Below are positions 26,315 through 35,698 of a DNA stretch of 64,000 nucleotides, piece after piece. The stretch is from JTS-RE37 sp041744575 (GTDB taxonomy: Bacteria; Bacteroidota; Bacteroidia; Flavobacteriales; Flavobacteriaceae), in assembly GCA_041744575.1 (NCBI GenBank), contig JBGTKP010000049.1, positions 62,001 through 126,000 of the forward strand. Reading direction: 5' to 3'. Position 1 is the first letter of the stretch. Each line of letters begins with the position of its first letter. The notes below the pieces were generated by a model. The model was not told the DNA's origin and did no database searches. It saw only the letters and a program-made list of their open reading frames with translations. The translations under genes were made by a program, and so were the position numbers.

Positions 26315-26611
26315 ATGTCTAAATTCGGAGAGTTAATAGATCTGAATATCCCTGTGTTGTTGGACTTCTATGCCGAATGGAATGAGCAGTCAACCTCCAT
26401 GCACCCGGTACTCCGGGATGTGGCAGCCGCATTGGGGGATAAAGGCAAGGTGATTAAGATTGACGTAGACAAGAATAAAGAACTTTCCCAGGCCCTGCGT
26501 GTAAAAGGGCTTCCTACTTTGATGATCTATAAAAAGGGTGAAATGGTTTGGCGCCAGAGTGGTGAACAGGATGCCAATACCCTCATCGGCATCCTCAATG
26601 AATACCTCTGA
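26315..26611 (+). CDS. Thioredoxin-fold protein lacking both active-site cysteines
   Basis: The 98-residue cytoplasmic protein has the full length and fold pattern of thioredoxin: VLLDFYAEW before the active site, KVIKIDVDKN, and the cis-proline loop GLPTLMIYKKGE with Pro67. The WCGPC motif is replaced by WNEQS (residues 22-26), so both redox cysteines are lost, and no cysteine occurs anywhere in the protein. It cannot be a disulfide reductase. Conservation of the rest points to a protein-binding or scaffold role. From memory, close relatives with WNE are common in Flavobacteriia, so this is a stable subfamily and not a recent decay. It has its own promoter and converges with the DUF2723 gene. 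Confidence 0.88.
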   Translation: MSKFGELIDLNIPVLLDFYAEWNEQSTSMHPVLRDVAAALGDKGKVIKIDVDKNKELSQALRVKGLPTLMIYKKGEMVWRQSGEQDANTLIGILNEYL

Positions 26612-26754
26612 TTTTTTCTGAACGTGCCTTCCTGATGGATCATATCCTGTGATGGCATAATAGGCACCTTCATTACTTTACCCCGGGAGGAGGTGTCTGG
26701 CAGGGGAGCAGTACTAAAATGGGTCCGTGGCCATCCCGCCTGATGGTAACCGCA

Positions 26755-29700
26755 TTACAGTCCGTCAGGCAGCGAAATACTATCCGGCTCCCTCGCCGTT
26801 CGCGTCTGATCAATTTCCGTAGTATCGGATACCGGCAGGGAATCTATGATATCCGGGTCGGTCATGCCGGGTTCTTCCAGGAGATTATCATCCTGGTAGA
26901 AGTGGCTGAACTGATCTATGTAATCATTGAAAATCAGGGTTTCCTTTTCGGATAACTCCCGGTCGTCATTGGCAATCAGCATATCGATATTCCTTCGGTA
27001 TGCCTCCATGTCCGCTACAATATCCTCAATCCTTTCGTACTGCTCGTCTACCGAAATTCCCGCATAATAATCGAGCCTGTCCTGATAGATTTTTTTCAGC
27101 TGACTAAAAAGGTCCCTTGCTTTTTTGGTTTCACCCACCTTATAGTACCCATCTATAAATGGTTCTACAAAAGTATAAAAGCCAAAATAGGCCACGGGCA
27201 TATTGGTTATAGCCAGCTCAATAATGTCCTTTGCCCTATCAATCTTATTTTCTTCTATGAGGCTTTCCATTAAACGGGCAAGGTTGCCGCGGAACGAAAG
27301 TCCCTGAGTCCGGGTCTGGGGATCATGATAGATGTCCGGGCTTCCGGAGTTCCCCCAATCCCATTTGGTGACAATATCATACATCAGATCAGTGTCGATC
27401 CGGCCCATTTCAAAGGCGCTGCGATTCTTGGTTTCAATAGGGACAAGTTTGTAGGCAAGCCCATCAAGCTGAAGGTAATCCTTCATCCAGATATATTCTG
27501 CCTTGTCAAAGCTGCCACCAGAAAAATAAATGGGACGTTTCCAGTCATTGTTTGCCATGATGTCAAGCATTAGGATGCGGTTCTTCGGGAGCGCACTCTT
27601 TGGGAGGTCAACATCAATATAGTCCACGATAAGCGCACTGTCCTTTGCCTTGACAAGTCCGGTATCCAGGACATTTTTCTTATTAACGGGAATTCGGATC
27701 TGATGCGTTGGGTAGTAGACCAGGTCCAGGGTGCTTTCGGAATATTCGCTCAGATCTGCGCCTTTCTTTTCAAGGATATATCGCAGCTTTGTCTGTGGCT
27801 TGTCGCTGGCGATCCAGTTCATAAAGTCGCTGATGTCCCATCGCTTTTCCGCAATCCCCGGCAATCCCTGATAATAAATTACGTCACGGTTGCCGTAACG
27901 ATAAAGATCATGAGTCAATTGCGAAGGAACAGGACTGCTTTCATAAGCCTTTCGTTTCATTTGGTCCACATACCAGTCGGTTGCAAAGAGACTCGTACAA
28001 ATAACGCGGACATCAGTTCTGTGGCCTTCTATTTCCTGGGCGTACCACAAGGGAAAGGTATCATTGTCCCCGATCGTAAAAAGCATGGCATCTGCACCTT
28101 CCTGACAGGAATCAAGATAGGCTCTCGCACTTGCACGTGCCGTATAGCGATTGGAGCGGTCATGGTCATCCCAGTTTTGGAAAGCCATTAAACCGGGAAC
28201 AGCTACAAGGGAAACCAGGAGCACTGCCGGAGCCAGCATTCGTGGCTTTATCCATTTTTTAAATTCTTCGAAAAGCCCGTACACGCCAAGGCCTATCCAG
28301 ATAGCGAAAATGTAAAACGAGCCCACCAGCGAATAATCGCGCTCCCTGGGTTGAAAGATGGTAGGGTTGGTATAAAATTGAATGGCGAGCCCGGTAAAAA
28401 GAAAAAATACGAAAAACACCCAGAATTGCTTTGGATTTCTGGAGATCTGGAAGACAAGTCCGACCAATCCGAGCAACAAAGGCAAAAAGAAATAGGTATT
28501 CCTGCCCTTATTGTCCAGCACATCCTGCGGGAGGTCCTTCTGGCTGCCCAAACGAAGGCTGTCTATAAAACCTATTCCGCTTAACCACTCACCATTGCCA
28601 TTGTAGCGTCCCTGAACATCATCCTGTTTTCCAACAAAATTCCACATAAAATAGCGCCAGTACATGTACCCGAACTGGAATTCGAACATATATCGGATAT
28701 TCTGCCAGACCGTTGGCGGCAGTACCTCAATATATTCATTGAATTGCTTGAGAAAACCAATGTACTGCTCTTCATCGATCTCTCCGTTTTCATATCCGGT
28801 CCTGAGTTGTTGCACAGCAGTGTTCAGCTCCTCATTTGCGTTGGTCATTTTAAAATCAACCGCCCCGAAAAACTTCATATAATTTTCGGCATTCTGATCA
28901 CTCCAGAGTCGGGGGAGGATACCCTGGTGCGCAGGATTCGGACCCTGGATGGCATCCTCGTATTTATTGACAATGATATATTTCCCCAGGGCTTCATCCT
29001 TTTCATACTTGGGTTTGTCATCCACTTCCTCTCCGGGCTGGGCGAACATATCTGTGTAATAGGTGCCGTAAACAGGACTGTCCACGCCAGGATATTGTTC
29101 CCTGTTATAGTATGCCAGCAGCGATCTCGCATCGGATGGATTGTTCTCATTGATCACCACATTGGCGTTGGCCCGGATCGGGAGCATTAGCCAGGAAGAA
29201 AATCCCAGGATGAGGAACATCCCGCAAAGAACGATGGTGTTGGCCGTTGGGTAATTGTTCCTTCTGGTGTACCTCAGACCGAAATAAAACGCTGCTGCAA
29301 AGATCAGCCCCATGATGATGGTCCCGGAATTGAAAGGCAATCCAATACTATTGATAAAAAAGACTTCACTCCACCCGAATACTTTCAATACATAGGTGAG
29401 GGAAAATTTGTACACCAGCAAAAGGATGACTATAACCGCTACATTGGCCAGCAGGAAATTTTTCACGGTAGTGGTCTCATACTTTTTAAAGAAATAAAGC
29501 AAACCAATGGAGGGAATGGCAAGAAATCCCATAAACTGTACGCCAAAGGTCAGCCCGATGACAAAGGAAATGAGTAACAGCCAGCGGTTCCCACGCGGAG
29601 TTTCCAGATTATCGGTCCACTTCAGTCCCATCCATAGCAACAGGGCCATGATCATGCTGGCCATGGCGTACACTTCCGTCTCCACGGCATTGAACCAAAA

Positions 29701-30111
29701 GCTATCTGAAAAGGCAAAGGTGAGGGCGCCGATCAGACCACTTCCCAGAACTGCGATACTTTTGCTTTCAGACAGGGGTTCCTCCCTGGAAATGAGTTTC
29801 CTCGTTAAATTGGTGATCGTCCAGAACATGAACAGGACCGTGAACGCGCTTGAAACCCCGGACAAATAGTTCACCATCCTGGCTATCTGTTCCGGAGCGG
29901 TGGCAAACATGGCAAAAAAGGCGCCGATCATCTGAAGCAGCGGCGCGCCCGGAGGGTGCGCGACCTGCAGTTTTGCGGAAGTAGTGATATATTCCCCTGC
30001 ATCCCAGAAACTGACGGTGGGTTCAACAGTGATGATATAGATAATTAGGGCAATGAAAAAGACAGTCCATCCCGCGATGGTGTCCCACTTCTCGAAATTC
30101 TTTGAAAACAT
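26755..30111 (-). CDS. DUF2723 glycosyltransferase (family 117-like), large membrane protein
   Basis: The 1118-residue protein has about a dozen hydrophobic helices in its first 680 residues. Near the start is the catalytic-type segment VSFWDAGEYITTSAKLQ followed by AHPPGAPLLQ, as in DUF2723 / GT117 proteins related to protein O-mannosyltransferases. The remaining 430 residues are soluble and rich in helices, with TPR-like pieces near the end. These enzymes are thought to move sugars from a lipid carrier to exported proteins or lipids, consistent with general O-glycosylation in Bacteroidetes; the specific acceptor is unknown. The gene is alone on its strand, and I could not identify its promoter. 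Confidence 0.87.
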   Translation of the reverse strand: MFSKNFEKWDTIAGWTVFFIALIIYIITVEPTVSFWDAGEYITTSAKLQVAHPPGAPLLQMIGAFFAMFATAPEQIARMVNYLSGVSSAFTVLFMFWTITNLTRKLISREEPLSESKSIAVLGSGLIGALTFAFSDSFWFNAVETEVYAMASMIMALLLWMGLKWTDNLETPRGNRWLLLISFVIGLTFGVQFMGFLAIPSIGLLYFFKKYETTTVKNFLLANVAVIVILLLVYKFSLTYVLKVFGWSEVFFINSIGLPFNSGTIIMGLIFAAAFYFGLRYTRRNNYPTANTIVLCGMFLILGFSSWLMLPIRANANVVINENNPSDARSLLAYYNREQYPGVDSPVYGTYYTDMFAQPGEEVDDKPKYEKDEALGKYIIVNKYEDAIQGPNPAHQGILPRLWSDQNAENYMKFFGAVDFKMTNANEELNTAVQQLRTGYENGEIDEEQYIGFLKQFNEYIEVLPPTVWQNIRYMFEFQFGYMYWRYFMWNFVGKQDDVQGRYNGNGEWLSGIGFIDSLRLGSQKDLPQDVLDNKGRNTYFFLPLLLGLVGLVFQISRNPKQFWVFFVFFLFTGLAIQFYTNPTIFQPRERDYSLVGSFYIFAIWIGLGVYGLFEEFKKWIKPRMLAPAVLLVSLVAVPGLMAFQNWDDHDRSNRYTARASARAYLDSCQEGADAMLFTIGDNDTFPLWYAQEIEGHRTDVRVICTSLFATDWYVDQMKRKAYESSPVPSQLTHDLYRYGNRDVIYYQGLPGIAEKRWDISDFMNWIASDKPQTKLRYILEKKGADLSEYSESTLDLVYYPTHQIRIPVNKKNVLDTGLVKAKDSALIVDYIDVDLPKSALPKNRILMLDIMANNDWKRPIYFSGGSFDKAEYIWMKDYLQLDGLAYKLVPIETKNRSAFEMGRIDTDLMYDIVTKWDWGNSGSPDIYHDPQTRTQGLSFRGNLARLMESLIEENKIDRAKDIIELAITNMPVAYFGFYTFVEPFIDGYYKVGETKKARDLFSQLKKIYQDRLDYYAGISVDEQYERIEDIVADMEAYRRNIDMLIANDDRELSEKETLIFNDYIDQFSHFYQDDNLLEEPGMTDPDIIDSLPVSDTTEIDQTRTAREPDSISLPDGL

Positions 30112-30455
30112 GCAATGCGATTTTGGCAGTCGGGGCGAATTTACTAATTTAAATAGATATGGGTTGCTATTTTTGGTAAAGCTTTAACAGCCTAAATACG
30201 AGCCCGTAAGCGTGCCGTAAGGATCTCCGGATACACTGGGATCGGTGGATTGAGCGGGAATTGGATAGTCCTCCGGATTCAAATTTCATGGTGCGGCGCG
30301 ACCGCTTAACTCCCGTGTCTTTTTGCGCTACGGCAGATAGAGCTGTGACAGTTAATTGCCACCTGTTTACATGGCTTCCTAATTTGTGGGATTGTCTTTA
30401 AAAATGTTTGCGCAAACAAAAGTTTGTCTTAAATTTGCGGGCTCTTAAGTGGCAT
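30112..30455. other. Intergenic region of 344 bases upstream of tRNA-Gln
   Basis: Apart from the tRNA promoter at its right end, I see no gene, repeat or structured element here. It should also contain the promoter of the DUF2723 gene near 30112-30170, but no TAnnTTTG match is visible on the minus strand. Confidence 0.5.
30408..30437 (+). promoter_or_regulatory. Consensus promoter of tRNA-Gln
   Basis: TTTG (TTG at 30408-30410), 19 bases, then TAAATTTG (30430-30437): a full match to the Bacteroidetes promoter. The start site should fall near 30444, about 12 bases before the tRNA. The -33 element lies inside a perfect 12-base palindrome, GTTTGCGCAAAC (30406-30417). Confidence 0.8.
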
Positions 30456-30527
30456 TGGCCTATGGTGTAATTGGTAACACAGCTGGTTTTGGTCCAGTCG
30501 TTCTAGGTTCGAGTCCTAGTAGGCCAA
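30456..30527 (+). tRNA. tRNA-Gln (anticodon TTG)
   Basis: The sequence folds into a full cloverleaf of 72 bases. The acceptor stem pairs TGGCCTA with TAGGCCA (discriminator A). The D arm is GTGT/ACAC. The anticodon stem GCTGG/CCAGT has loop TTTTGGT with anticodon TTG. The T arm is CTAGG-TTCGAGT-CCTAG. The 3' CCA is not encoded. This tRNA reads CAA and, by wobble, CAG. Confidence 0.97.
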
Positions 30528-30542
30528 CTAGTAGAGATACAG

Positions 30543-30574
30543 ATTCCGATGCCCAGGCATCGGGATTTTTTTTT
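30543..30574 (+). terminator. Intrinsic terminator after tRNA-Gln
   Basis: TCCGATGC and GCATCGGGA pair around CCAG and are followed by nine Ts (30566-30574). The hairpin begins about 15 bases after the tRNA, so this is a single-gene transcript. Confidence 0.92.
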
Positions 30575-30916
30575 GCGTAGGATACCTCTGAACAGTGTTG
30601 TTCAGGAAATTATTGTCTTAGAAGTTATGCCGGCTCAATCATACAGACCCAAATCATCCCTGTCGCGCTGGGCTCACTTATTGGTCCTGCAGAGATGAAT
30701 GGAGTCTTAAAGCTAAAGGGAGGATCGAAATAAAAAAAAGTAAACTTGCAGCGGATCATTCGCTGAGTTCCCAGGCAAAAACTGTAAAGCAATGAGATCT
30801 ACAAGGACAAAATGAGCACATGTTATAAAACATCCCTGAAATTCGGTGCTTTCCGGGCAATCCCCTGATATGTTGCGGAATATCCCGCTTTTTTTATATA
30901 AATAATGAAAAAGTTG
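30575..30916. other. Intergenic region between the tRNA-Gln terminator and the rimP promoter
   Basis: About 340 bases without a recognisable gene. An open frame on the minus strand (30823-31035) overlaps the rimP promoter and leader and shows no family resemblance. No repeats were seen. Confidence 0.5.
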
Positions 30917-30924
30917 TATATTTG
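30917..30924 (+). promoter_or_regulatory. Putative -7 element of the rimP-nusA-infB operon
   Basis: TATATTTG matches the consensus exactly. The -33 position holds only AT-rich sequence (TTTTTATAT) with no clear TTG. A start near 30931 would give a leader of about 140 bases containing the hairpin at 30954-30974. Confidence 0.5.
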
Positions 30925-30953
30925 CCTTACTGAAATGATATCGAAGTATTCAT

Positions 30954-30981
30954 GAGGGGACAATTTGTCCCCTCTTTTATT
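30954..30981 (+). terminator. Terminator-like hairpin in the rimP leader (possible attenuator)
   Basis: GAGGGGACA (30954-30962) pairs perfectly with TGTCCCCTC (30966-30974) and is followed by TTTTATT. It lies about 25 bases after the predicted transcription start and about 95 bases before rimP, so full operon expression needs readthrough. An alternative reading is the end of a short upstream transcript. Confidence 0.7.
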
Positions 30982-31070
30982 ACTGAAAATGAAATTCGAT
31001 TTTCCAGGTGCCCGCCTACTTTGGGGCATACACAAATGTGAAAGGCAGTTAAGAATTACAGAGGGGGTAT

Positions 31071-31532
31071 ATGTTCAGGGAAAAAGTGGAGACATTGTTG
31101 CATGAGGCGCTCAGGGAAAATGAAAGTCTGTTTCTGATCGATTTTTCGATTTCTCCGGACCAGGCCATCCGCATCGTTTTGGACGGGGATGAGGGAGTCA
31201 ATCTGCAGGATTGTATGAAGATCAGCAGGGCGATCGAACATCAGCTGGACAGGGAAGCGCACGATTTTTCTCTGGAGGTCGCCTCGGCCGGGGCCACAGC
31301 GCCGATAACGATCCCCAGGCAATACAAAAAGAATATTGGAAGGACATTGAAAGTCACCACCTCCGGGCAAACCATTGAGGGAAAGCTCCGGAACGCCACG
31401 GCGGAAGCCATCACCCTTGAGTGGAAATCCCGGGAGGTCAAACCCGTGGGCAAGGGAAAAATTACCGTTCAGAAAACACAGGAAATTCCTATTTCTGAAA
31501 TTGAAGAAGCAAAAGTTGTATTAAAATTTTAA
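31071..31532 (+). CDS. rimP: Ribosome maturation factor RimP
   Basis: The 153-residue protein assists 30S subunit maturation. The N-terminal alpha/beta domain has DGDEGVNLQDCMKISRAIEH, and the C-terminal Sm-like domain begins with LEVASAGATAPI. The usual family motif is SPG(L/I)xxPL; here it reads SAGATAPI, a mild change. It is the first gene of the rimP-nusA-infB operon, with nusA 11 bases downstream. Confidence 0.95.
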   Translation: MFREKVETLLHEALRENESLFLIDFSISPDQAIRIVLDGDEGVNLQDCMKISRAIEHQLDREAHDFSLEVASAGATAPITIPRQYKKNIGRTLKVTTSGQTIEGKLRNATAEAITLEWKSREVKPVGKGKITVQKTQEIPISEIEEAKVVLKF

Positions 31533-31543
31533 CGTAGATCAAA

Positions 31544-32776
31544 ATGGAAAATATTGCGCTGATCGAATCTTTTTCAGAATTTAAAGATGATAAATTCATT
31601 GACAGGGTAACGCTCATGGCCATCCTGGAAGAAGTCTTTCGTAGTGCCCTGAAAAGAAAATTCGGGTCCGATGATAATTTTGACATTATTATCAACCCGG
31701 ACAAAGGGGATCTTGAAATATGGAGAAACCGGGTGGTAGTAGAAGACGGACAGGTGGAGGATTCGAACGCGGAAATCTCCCTGACCGCAGCGCGAAAGAT
31801 AGAGCGCGATTTTGAGGTGGGTGAAGATGTATCTGAAGAAGTAAAACTGATAGACCTCGGAAGGAGGGCTATCCTGGCGCTTCGCCAGAATCTGATTTCC
31901 AAGATCCACGAGCATGATAATACCACCATCTACAAACAGTTCAAAGATCTTGAAGGGGAAATCTATACGGCTGAGGTACATCACATCAGGCACAAGGCCA
32001 TCATCCTGCTCGACGATGAAGGCAATGAAATTATCCTCCCAAAAGACAAGCAGATCCCATCCGACTTTTTCAGAAAGGGCGACAACGTGCGCGGGATCAT
32101 AGAAAGTGTGGAACTAAAGGGAAACAAACCCATGATCCTCATGTCAAGGACTTCCCCGGTCTTCCTGGAACAATTGTTCTTTCAGGAAATTCCGGAAGTA
32201 TTTGACGGGTTGATCACCATCAAAAAGGCCGTCCGTATCCCGGGAGAGAAAGCCAAAGTAGCAGTGGATTCCTATGACGACAGGATTGATCCGGTGGGCG
32301 CCTGTGTCGGCATGAAAGGTTCCAGGATCCACGGCATTGTCCGGGAACTCGGAAATGAAAATATAGACGTGATCAACTGGACCAACAATCCTCAGTTAAT
32401 GGTCACCAGGGCATTGAGCCCGGCCAGGGTATCGTCTGTGAAACTAAATGATGAGAAAAAAACGGCGCAGGTGTATTTGAGACCCGAGGAAGTATCAAAG
32501 GCCATCGGGCGGGGAGGACATAATATCCGCCTTGCAGGGCAGCTCACCGGGTATGAAATAGATGTCTTCCGTGAAGGGGTGGAAGAAGATGTGGAACTGA
32601 CAGAATTCTCCGATGAAATTGAAGGCTGGATCATCGATGAACTGAAAAAGATCGGGATGGATACCGCCAGAAGTGTCCTGGAACAGGATGTCAACGATCT
32701 GGTAAAAAGAACCGATTTGGAAGAGGAGACTATTTTGGAGGTTGTCAGGATACTAAAAGAAGAATTTGAAGATTAA
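31544..32776 (+). CDS. nusA: Transcription elongation/termination factor NusA
   Basis: The 410-residue protein has the NusA N-terminal RNA polymerase-binding domain (residues 1-125), an S1 domain (about 135-200) and two KH domains (DPVGACVGMKGSRIHGIVRE; EVSKAIGRGGHNIRLAGQLT). It lacks the C-terminal acidic repeats of the E. coli protein, as is normal outside the gamma-proteobacteria. NusA controls pausing and termination, so it could act on the hairpin in the leader of its own operon. Confidence 0.97.
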   Translation: MENIALIESFSEFKDDKFIDRVTLMAILEEVFRSALKRKFGSDDNFDIIINPDKGDLEIWRNRVVVEDGQVEDSNAEISLTAARKIERDFEVGEDVSEEVKLIDLGRRAILALRQNLISKIHEHDNTTIYKQFKDLEGEIYTAEVHHIRHKAIILLDDEGNEIILPKDKQIPSDFFRKGDNVRGIIESVELKGNKPMILMSRTSPVFLEQLFFQEIPEVFDGLITIKKAVRIPGEKAKVAVDSYDDRIDPVGACVGMKGSRIHGIVRELGNENIDVINWTNNPQLMVTRALSPARVSSVKLNDEKKTAQVYLRPEEVSKAIGRGGHNIRLAGQLTGYEIDVFREGVEEDVELTEFSDEIEGWIIDELKKIGMDTARSVLEQDVNDLVKRTDLEEETILEVVRILKEEFED

Positions 32777-32817
32777 GCCATATATTAGCGGCGAAATTAA
32801 GGATTAGGAACATATTT

Positions 32818-35505
32818 ATGTCAGATAATGCAACGATTAGGCTTAATAAAGTCTTAAGAGAACTCAATATTTCACTGGAAAGGGCAGTGGATTACCTTGC
32901 GGCCAATGGCCACAAAGTAGATTCCAGGCCGACTACAAAAATCTCCGATGAAGTATACCAGGTTTTGCTGGATGAGTTCCAGACGGATATGAGCAAAAAA
33001 GTTGCGTCCAAGGAAGTAGGAGAGGAGAAACGCAAGGAGAAGGAAGCCCTGAGAATACAACTGGAACAGGAGCAGGAAGAAAAGCGGCTGGAACGAGAAA
33101 AAAGAGCGGCCTCAAGGGAAGTGGTGAAAGCGAAGTCAGTCCTTGCCGGTCCGAAACAAGTTGGCAAAATAGATCTTAGTCCCAAGAAAAAAGCGCAACC
33201 CGAAACGGAAACGGCAACCGAAACTGCTCCTCCCGAGGAGGAAGTGAAACCTGAGGTACAGAAAACAGAAGCCAAAAAAGAGCCAGCTGCGGAAGAACCC
33301 GGGAAAGTGATGCCAGCCAAGGAAGCTCCCAAGAAAGAGGTTCCGGAAGAACCCCAGGCAATTGAAACGCAGTATCAGAAACTCTCGGGTCCTAAGATCA
33401 TGAGGGATAAAATCGACTTATCCCAGTTTGACAAACCCAAGAAGAAACCTGAACCCGTAAAAAAAACCAAGGAATCGGAGGCCGCGGATAAACGCAAAAG
33501 AAGAAAGCGGATCGTCAGTGGAAACGGTGCCCCCGGAAATACCAGGACCAGGACGGTCGCTAAAAAAGGTCAGCGCTTTGCTTCGATGCCCAAGGTTGAG
33601 CCCACGGAAGAGGAAGTTCAGAAGCAGGTAAGGGAAACGCTGGAGAAATTACAGGGGAAATCCAAAAAAGGGAAAGGCGCAAAATACCGAAGGGACAAAA
33701 GGGACATGCACCGGCAACAGACCGAAAAGGATCTGGAGCAACAGGAACTTGATAGTAAAATCCTAAAGGTCACGGAATTTGTGACAGCCGGAGAGGTAGC
33801 CACCATGATGGGGGTGCCAACCACGGATATTATCTCGGCTTGCATGTCACTGGGGATCATGGTCACCATGAACCAGCGACTGGATGCTGAAACCCTTTCT
33901 ATCGTTGCCGATGAATTCGGCTATGAAGTGGAATTTGTAACAGCGGAAATTGAAGACGCCATCGAGGAAGATGCGGATGCGCCGGAGGATCTCAAACCAA
34001 GAGCGCCTATCGTCACCGTCATGGGACATGTGGACCATGGAAAAACATCCTTACTGGATTATATAAGGAAAGAGAATGTCATAGCCGGAGAAAGCGGTGG
34101 TATCACTCAGCACATCGGAGCCTATGCCGTGATGCTGGATGGCGGGCAGAAGATCACTTTTCTCGACACCCCAGGTCACGAAGCCTTTACCGCGATGAGA
34201 GCGAGGGGCGCCCAGGTCACCGATATTGCCATAATTGTTATTGCGGCAGACGATGACATCATGCCCCAGACAAAGGAGGCCATCAGTCATGCACAGGCGG
34301 CCCAGGTGCCCCTGATATTTGCCATTAATAAAATAGACAGGCAATCCGCCAATCCGGAAAAGATCAAGGAAGGTCTTGCGAACATGAATCTTTTGGTAGA
34401 GGATTGGGGCGGAAAGATCCAGTCCCATGATATTTCTGCTAAGACAGGTGCAGGGGTAAAGGAACTCCTGGAAAAGGTGTTGCTCGAAGCTGAATTGCTG
34501 GAGCTCAAGGCAAATCCGGACAAACTGGCTTCCGGAACTGTGGTGGAAGCCTTTCTGGATAAAGGCAGGGGCTACGTTTCAACCATTCTTGTTCAGGGCG
34601 GAACCCTTAAAATCGGGGACTATGTCCTTGCAGGGACCTGCAGCGGGAAAATAAAAGCCATGCATGATGAAAGAGGAAAGACTGTTAGATCGGCCAGTCC
34701 CGCTTCTCCCATATCTATCCTTGGTCTGGATGGGGCGCCTCAGGCAGGTGATAAGTTCCACGTACTTGAAGACGAAAAGGAAGCCAAACAGATTGCTGCC
34801 AAAAGGAGTCAGTTGCTACGGGAACAATCCGTGAGGACACAAAGACATATTACCCTTGACGAAATTGGAAGGCGAATTGCGCTGGGCGACTTCAAGGAAC
34901 TCAATATTATCCTTAAAGGAGACGTGGATGGTTCCGTAGAAGCCCTCACCGATTCTTTCCAGAAGTTGTCTACCGATGAAATACAGGTAAATATCATTCA
35001 TAAAGGGGTAGGCGCCATCACGGAAACAGATGTACTGCTTGCCTCTGCCTCCGATGCCATTGTCATTGGCTTTAATGTGAGACCCATGGGGAATGCGAGA
35101 GACATCGCAGATAAAGAGGAGATCGATATCAGGATGTACTCTATTATATATGACGCCATCAATGATCTGAAGGATGCCATGGAAGGCATGTTGTCTCCTG
35201 TAATGAAGGAAGAAATCTCGGGAACAGCAGAAATACGGGAAACTTTTAAGATTTCCAAGATCGGAACCATTGCCGGTTGTATGGTGACAAGCGGAAAGAT
35301 ATTCCGCAATTCCAATGTGCGTCTCATCAGGGATGGGGTGGTCATCTTTACCGGAGAATTGTCCTCTCTTAAACGCTTTAAGGATGACGCTAAAGAAGTG
35401 GCCAAAGGTTACGATTGCGGATTGCAGATAAAGAATTACAACGATATTCGCGAGAATGACATCGTCGAAGCCTTCCAGGAAGTGGCCGTCAAAAAGACCC
35501 TTTAA
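32818..35505 (+). CDS. infB: Translation initiation factor IF-2
   Basis: The 895-residue IF-2 delivers initiator tRNA and promotes subunit joining. A short N-terminal IF2-N domain (residues 1-50, LNKVLRELNISLERAVDYLA) is followed by a long, highly charged Glu/Lys/Pro linker to about residue 320. A second IF2-N-type domain comes next, then the GTPase core: VMGHVDHGKTSLLDYI (G1), DTPGHEAF (G3), NKID (G4). The C-terminal beta-barrel domains follow. It is the last gene of the operon. No convincing terminator follows; a bulged stem at 35493-35520 has no T run after it. Confidence 0.97.
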   Translation: MSDNATIRLNKVLRELNISLERAVDYLAANGHKVDSRPTTKISDEVYQVLLDEFQTDMSKKVASKEVGEEKRKEKEALRIQLEQEQEEKRLEREKRAASREVVKAKSVLAGPKQVGKIDLSPKKKAQPETETATETAPPEEEVKPEVQKTEAKKEPAAEEPGKVMPAKEAPKKEVPEEPQAIETQYQKLSGPKIMRDKIDLSQFDKPKKKPEPVKKTKESEAADKRKRRKRIVSGNGAPGNTRTRTVAKKGQRFASMPKVEPTEEEVQKQVRETLEKLQGKSKKGKGAKYRRDKRDMHRQQTEKDLEQQELDSKILKVTEFVTAGEVATMMGVPTTDIISACMSLGIMVTMNQRLDAETLSIVADEFGYEVEFVTAEIEDAIEEDADAPEDLKPRAPIVTVMGHVDHGKTSLLDYIRKENVIAGESGGITQHIGAYAVMLDGGQKITFLDTPGHEAFTAMRARGAQVTDIAIIVIAADDDIMPQTKEAISHAQAAQVPLIFAINKIDRQSANPEKIKEGLANMNLLVEDWGGKIQSHDISAKTGAGVKELLEKVLLEAELLELKANPDKLASGTVVEAFLDKGRGYVSTILVQGGTLKIGDYVLAGTCSGKIKAMHDERGKTVRSASPASPISILGLDGAPQAGDKFHVLEDEKEAKQIAAKRSQLLREQSVRTQRHITLDEIGRRIALGDFKELNIILKGDVDGSVEALTDSFQKLSTDEIQVNIIHKGVGAITETDVLLASASDAIVIGFNVRPMGNARDIADKEEIDIRMYSIIYDAINDLKDAMEGMLSPVMKEEISGTAEIRETFKISKIGTIAGCMVTSGKIFRNSNVRLIRDGVVIFTGELSSLKRFKDDAKEVAKGYDCGLQIKNYNDIRENDIVEAFQEVAVKKTL

Positions 35506-35698
35506 ATTTTTTAGGGCTTTCCAAACGCATCGGGAAACTCACCAATTTATTCAGATGGACCACACTTAGGGCCTCCTTTAATTCGCATAATTCTCACGGC
35601 CCTTTCGTACATGAAATTTACTGCGAATCAATACCTGGTTACATGATTTAGTAAAGAATTCCCAACTGAAGGCTGAGGTGATTTTTAGCGCTTCCGAC

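Noticed and set aside
30823..31035. Possible 70-codon gene on the minus strand
   Set aside because: It covers the rimP promoter and the leader hairpin and has no family features.
35493..35520. Stem at the end of infB (AAAG-CCCT with AGGGCTTT)
   Set aside because: It has a bulge, the T run sits in the loop and no Ts follow the stem, so it is not a credible terminator.
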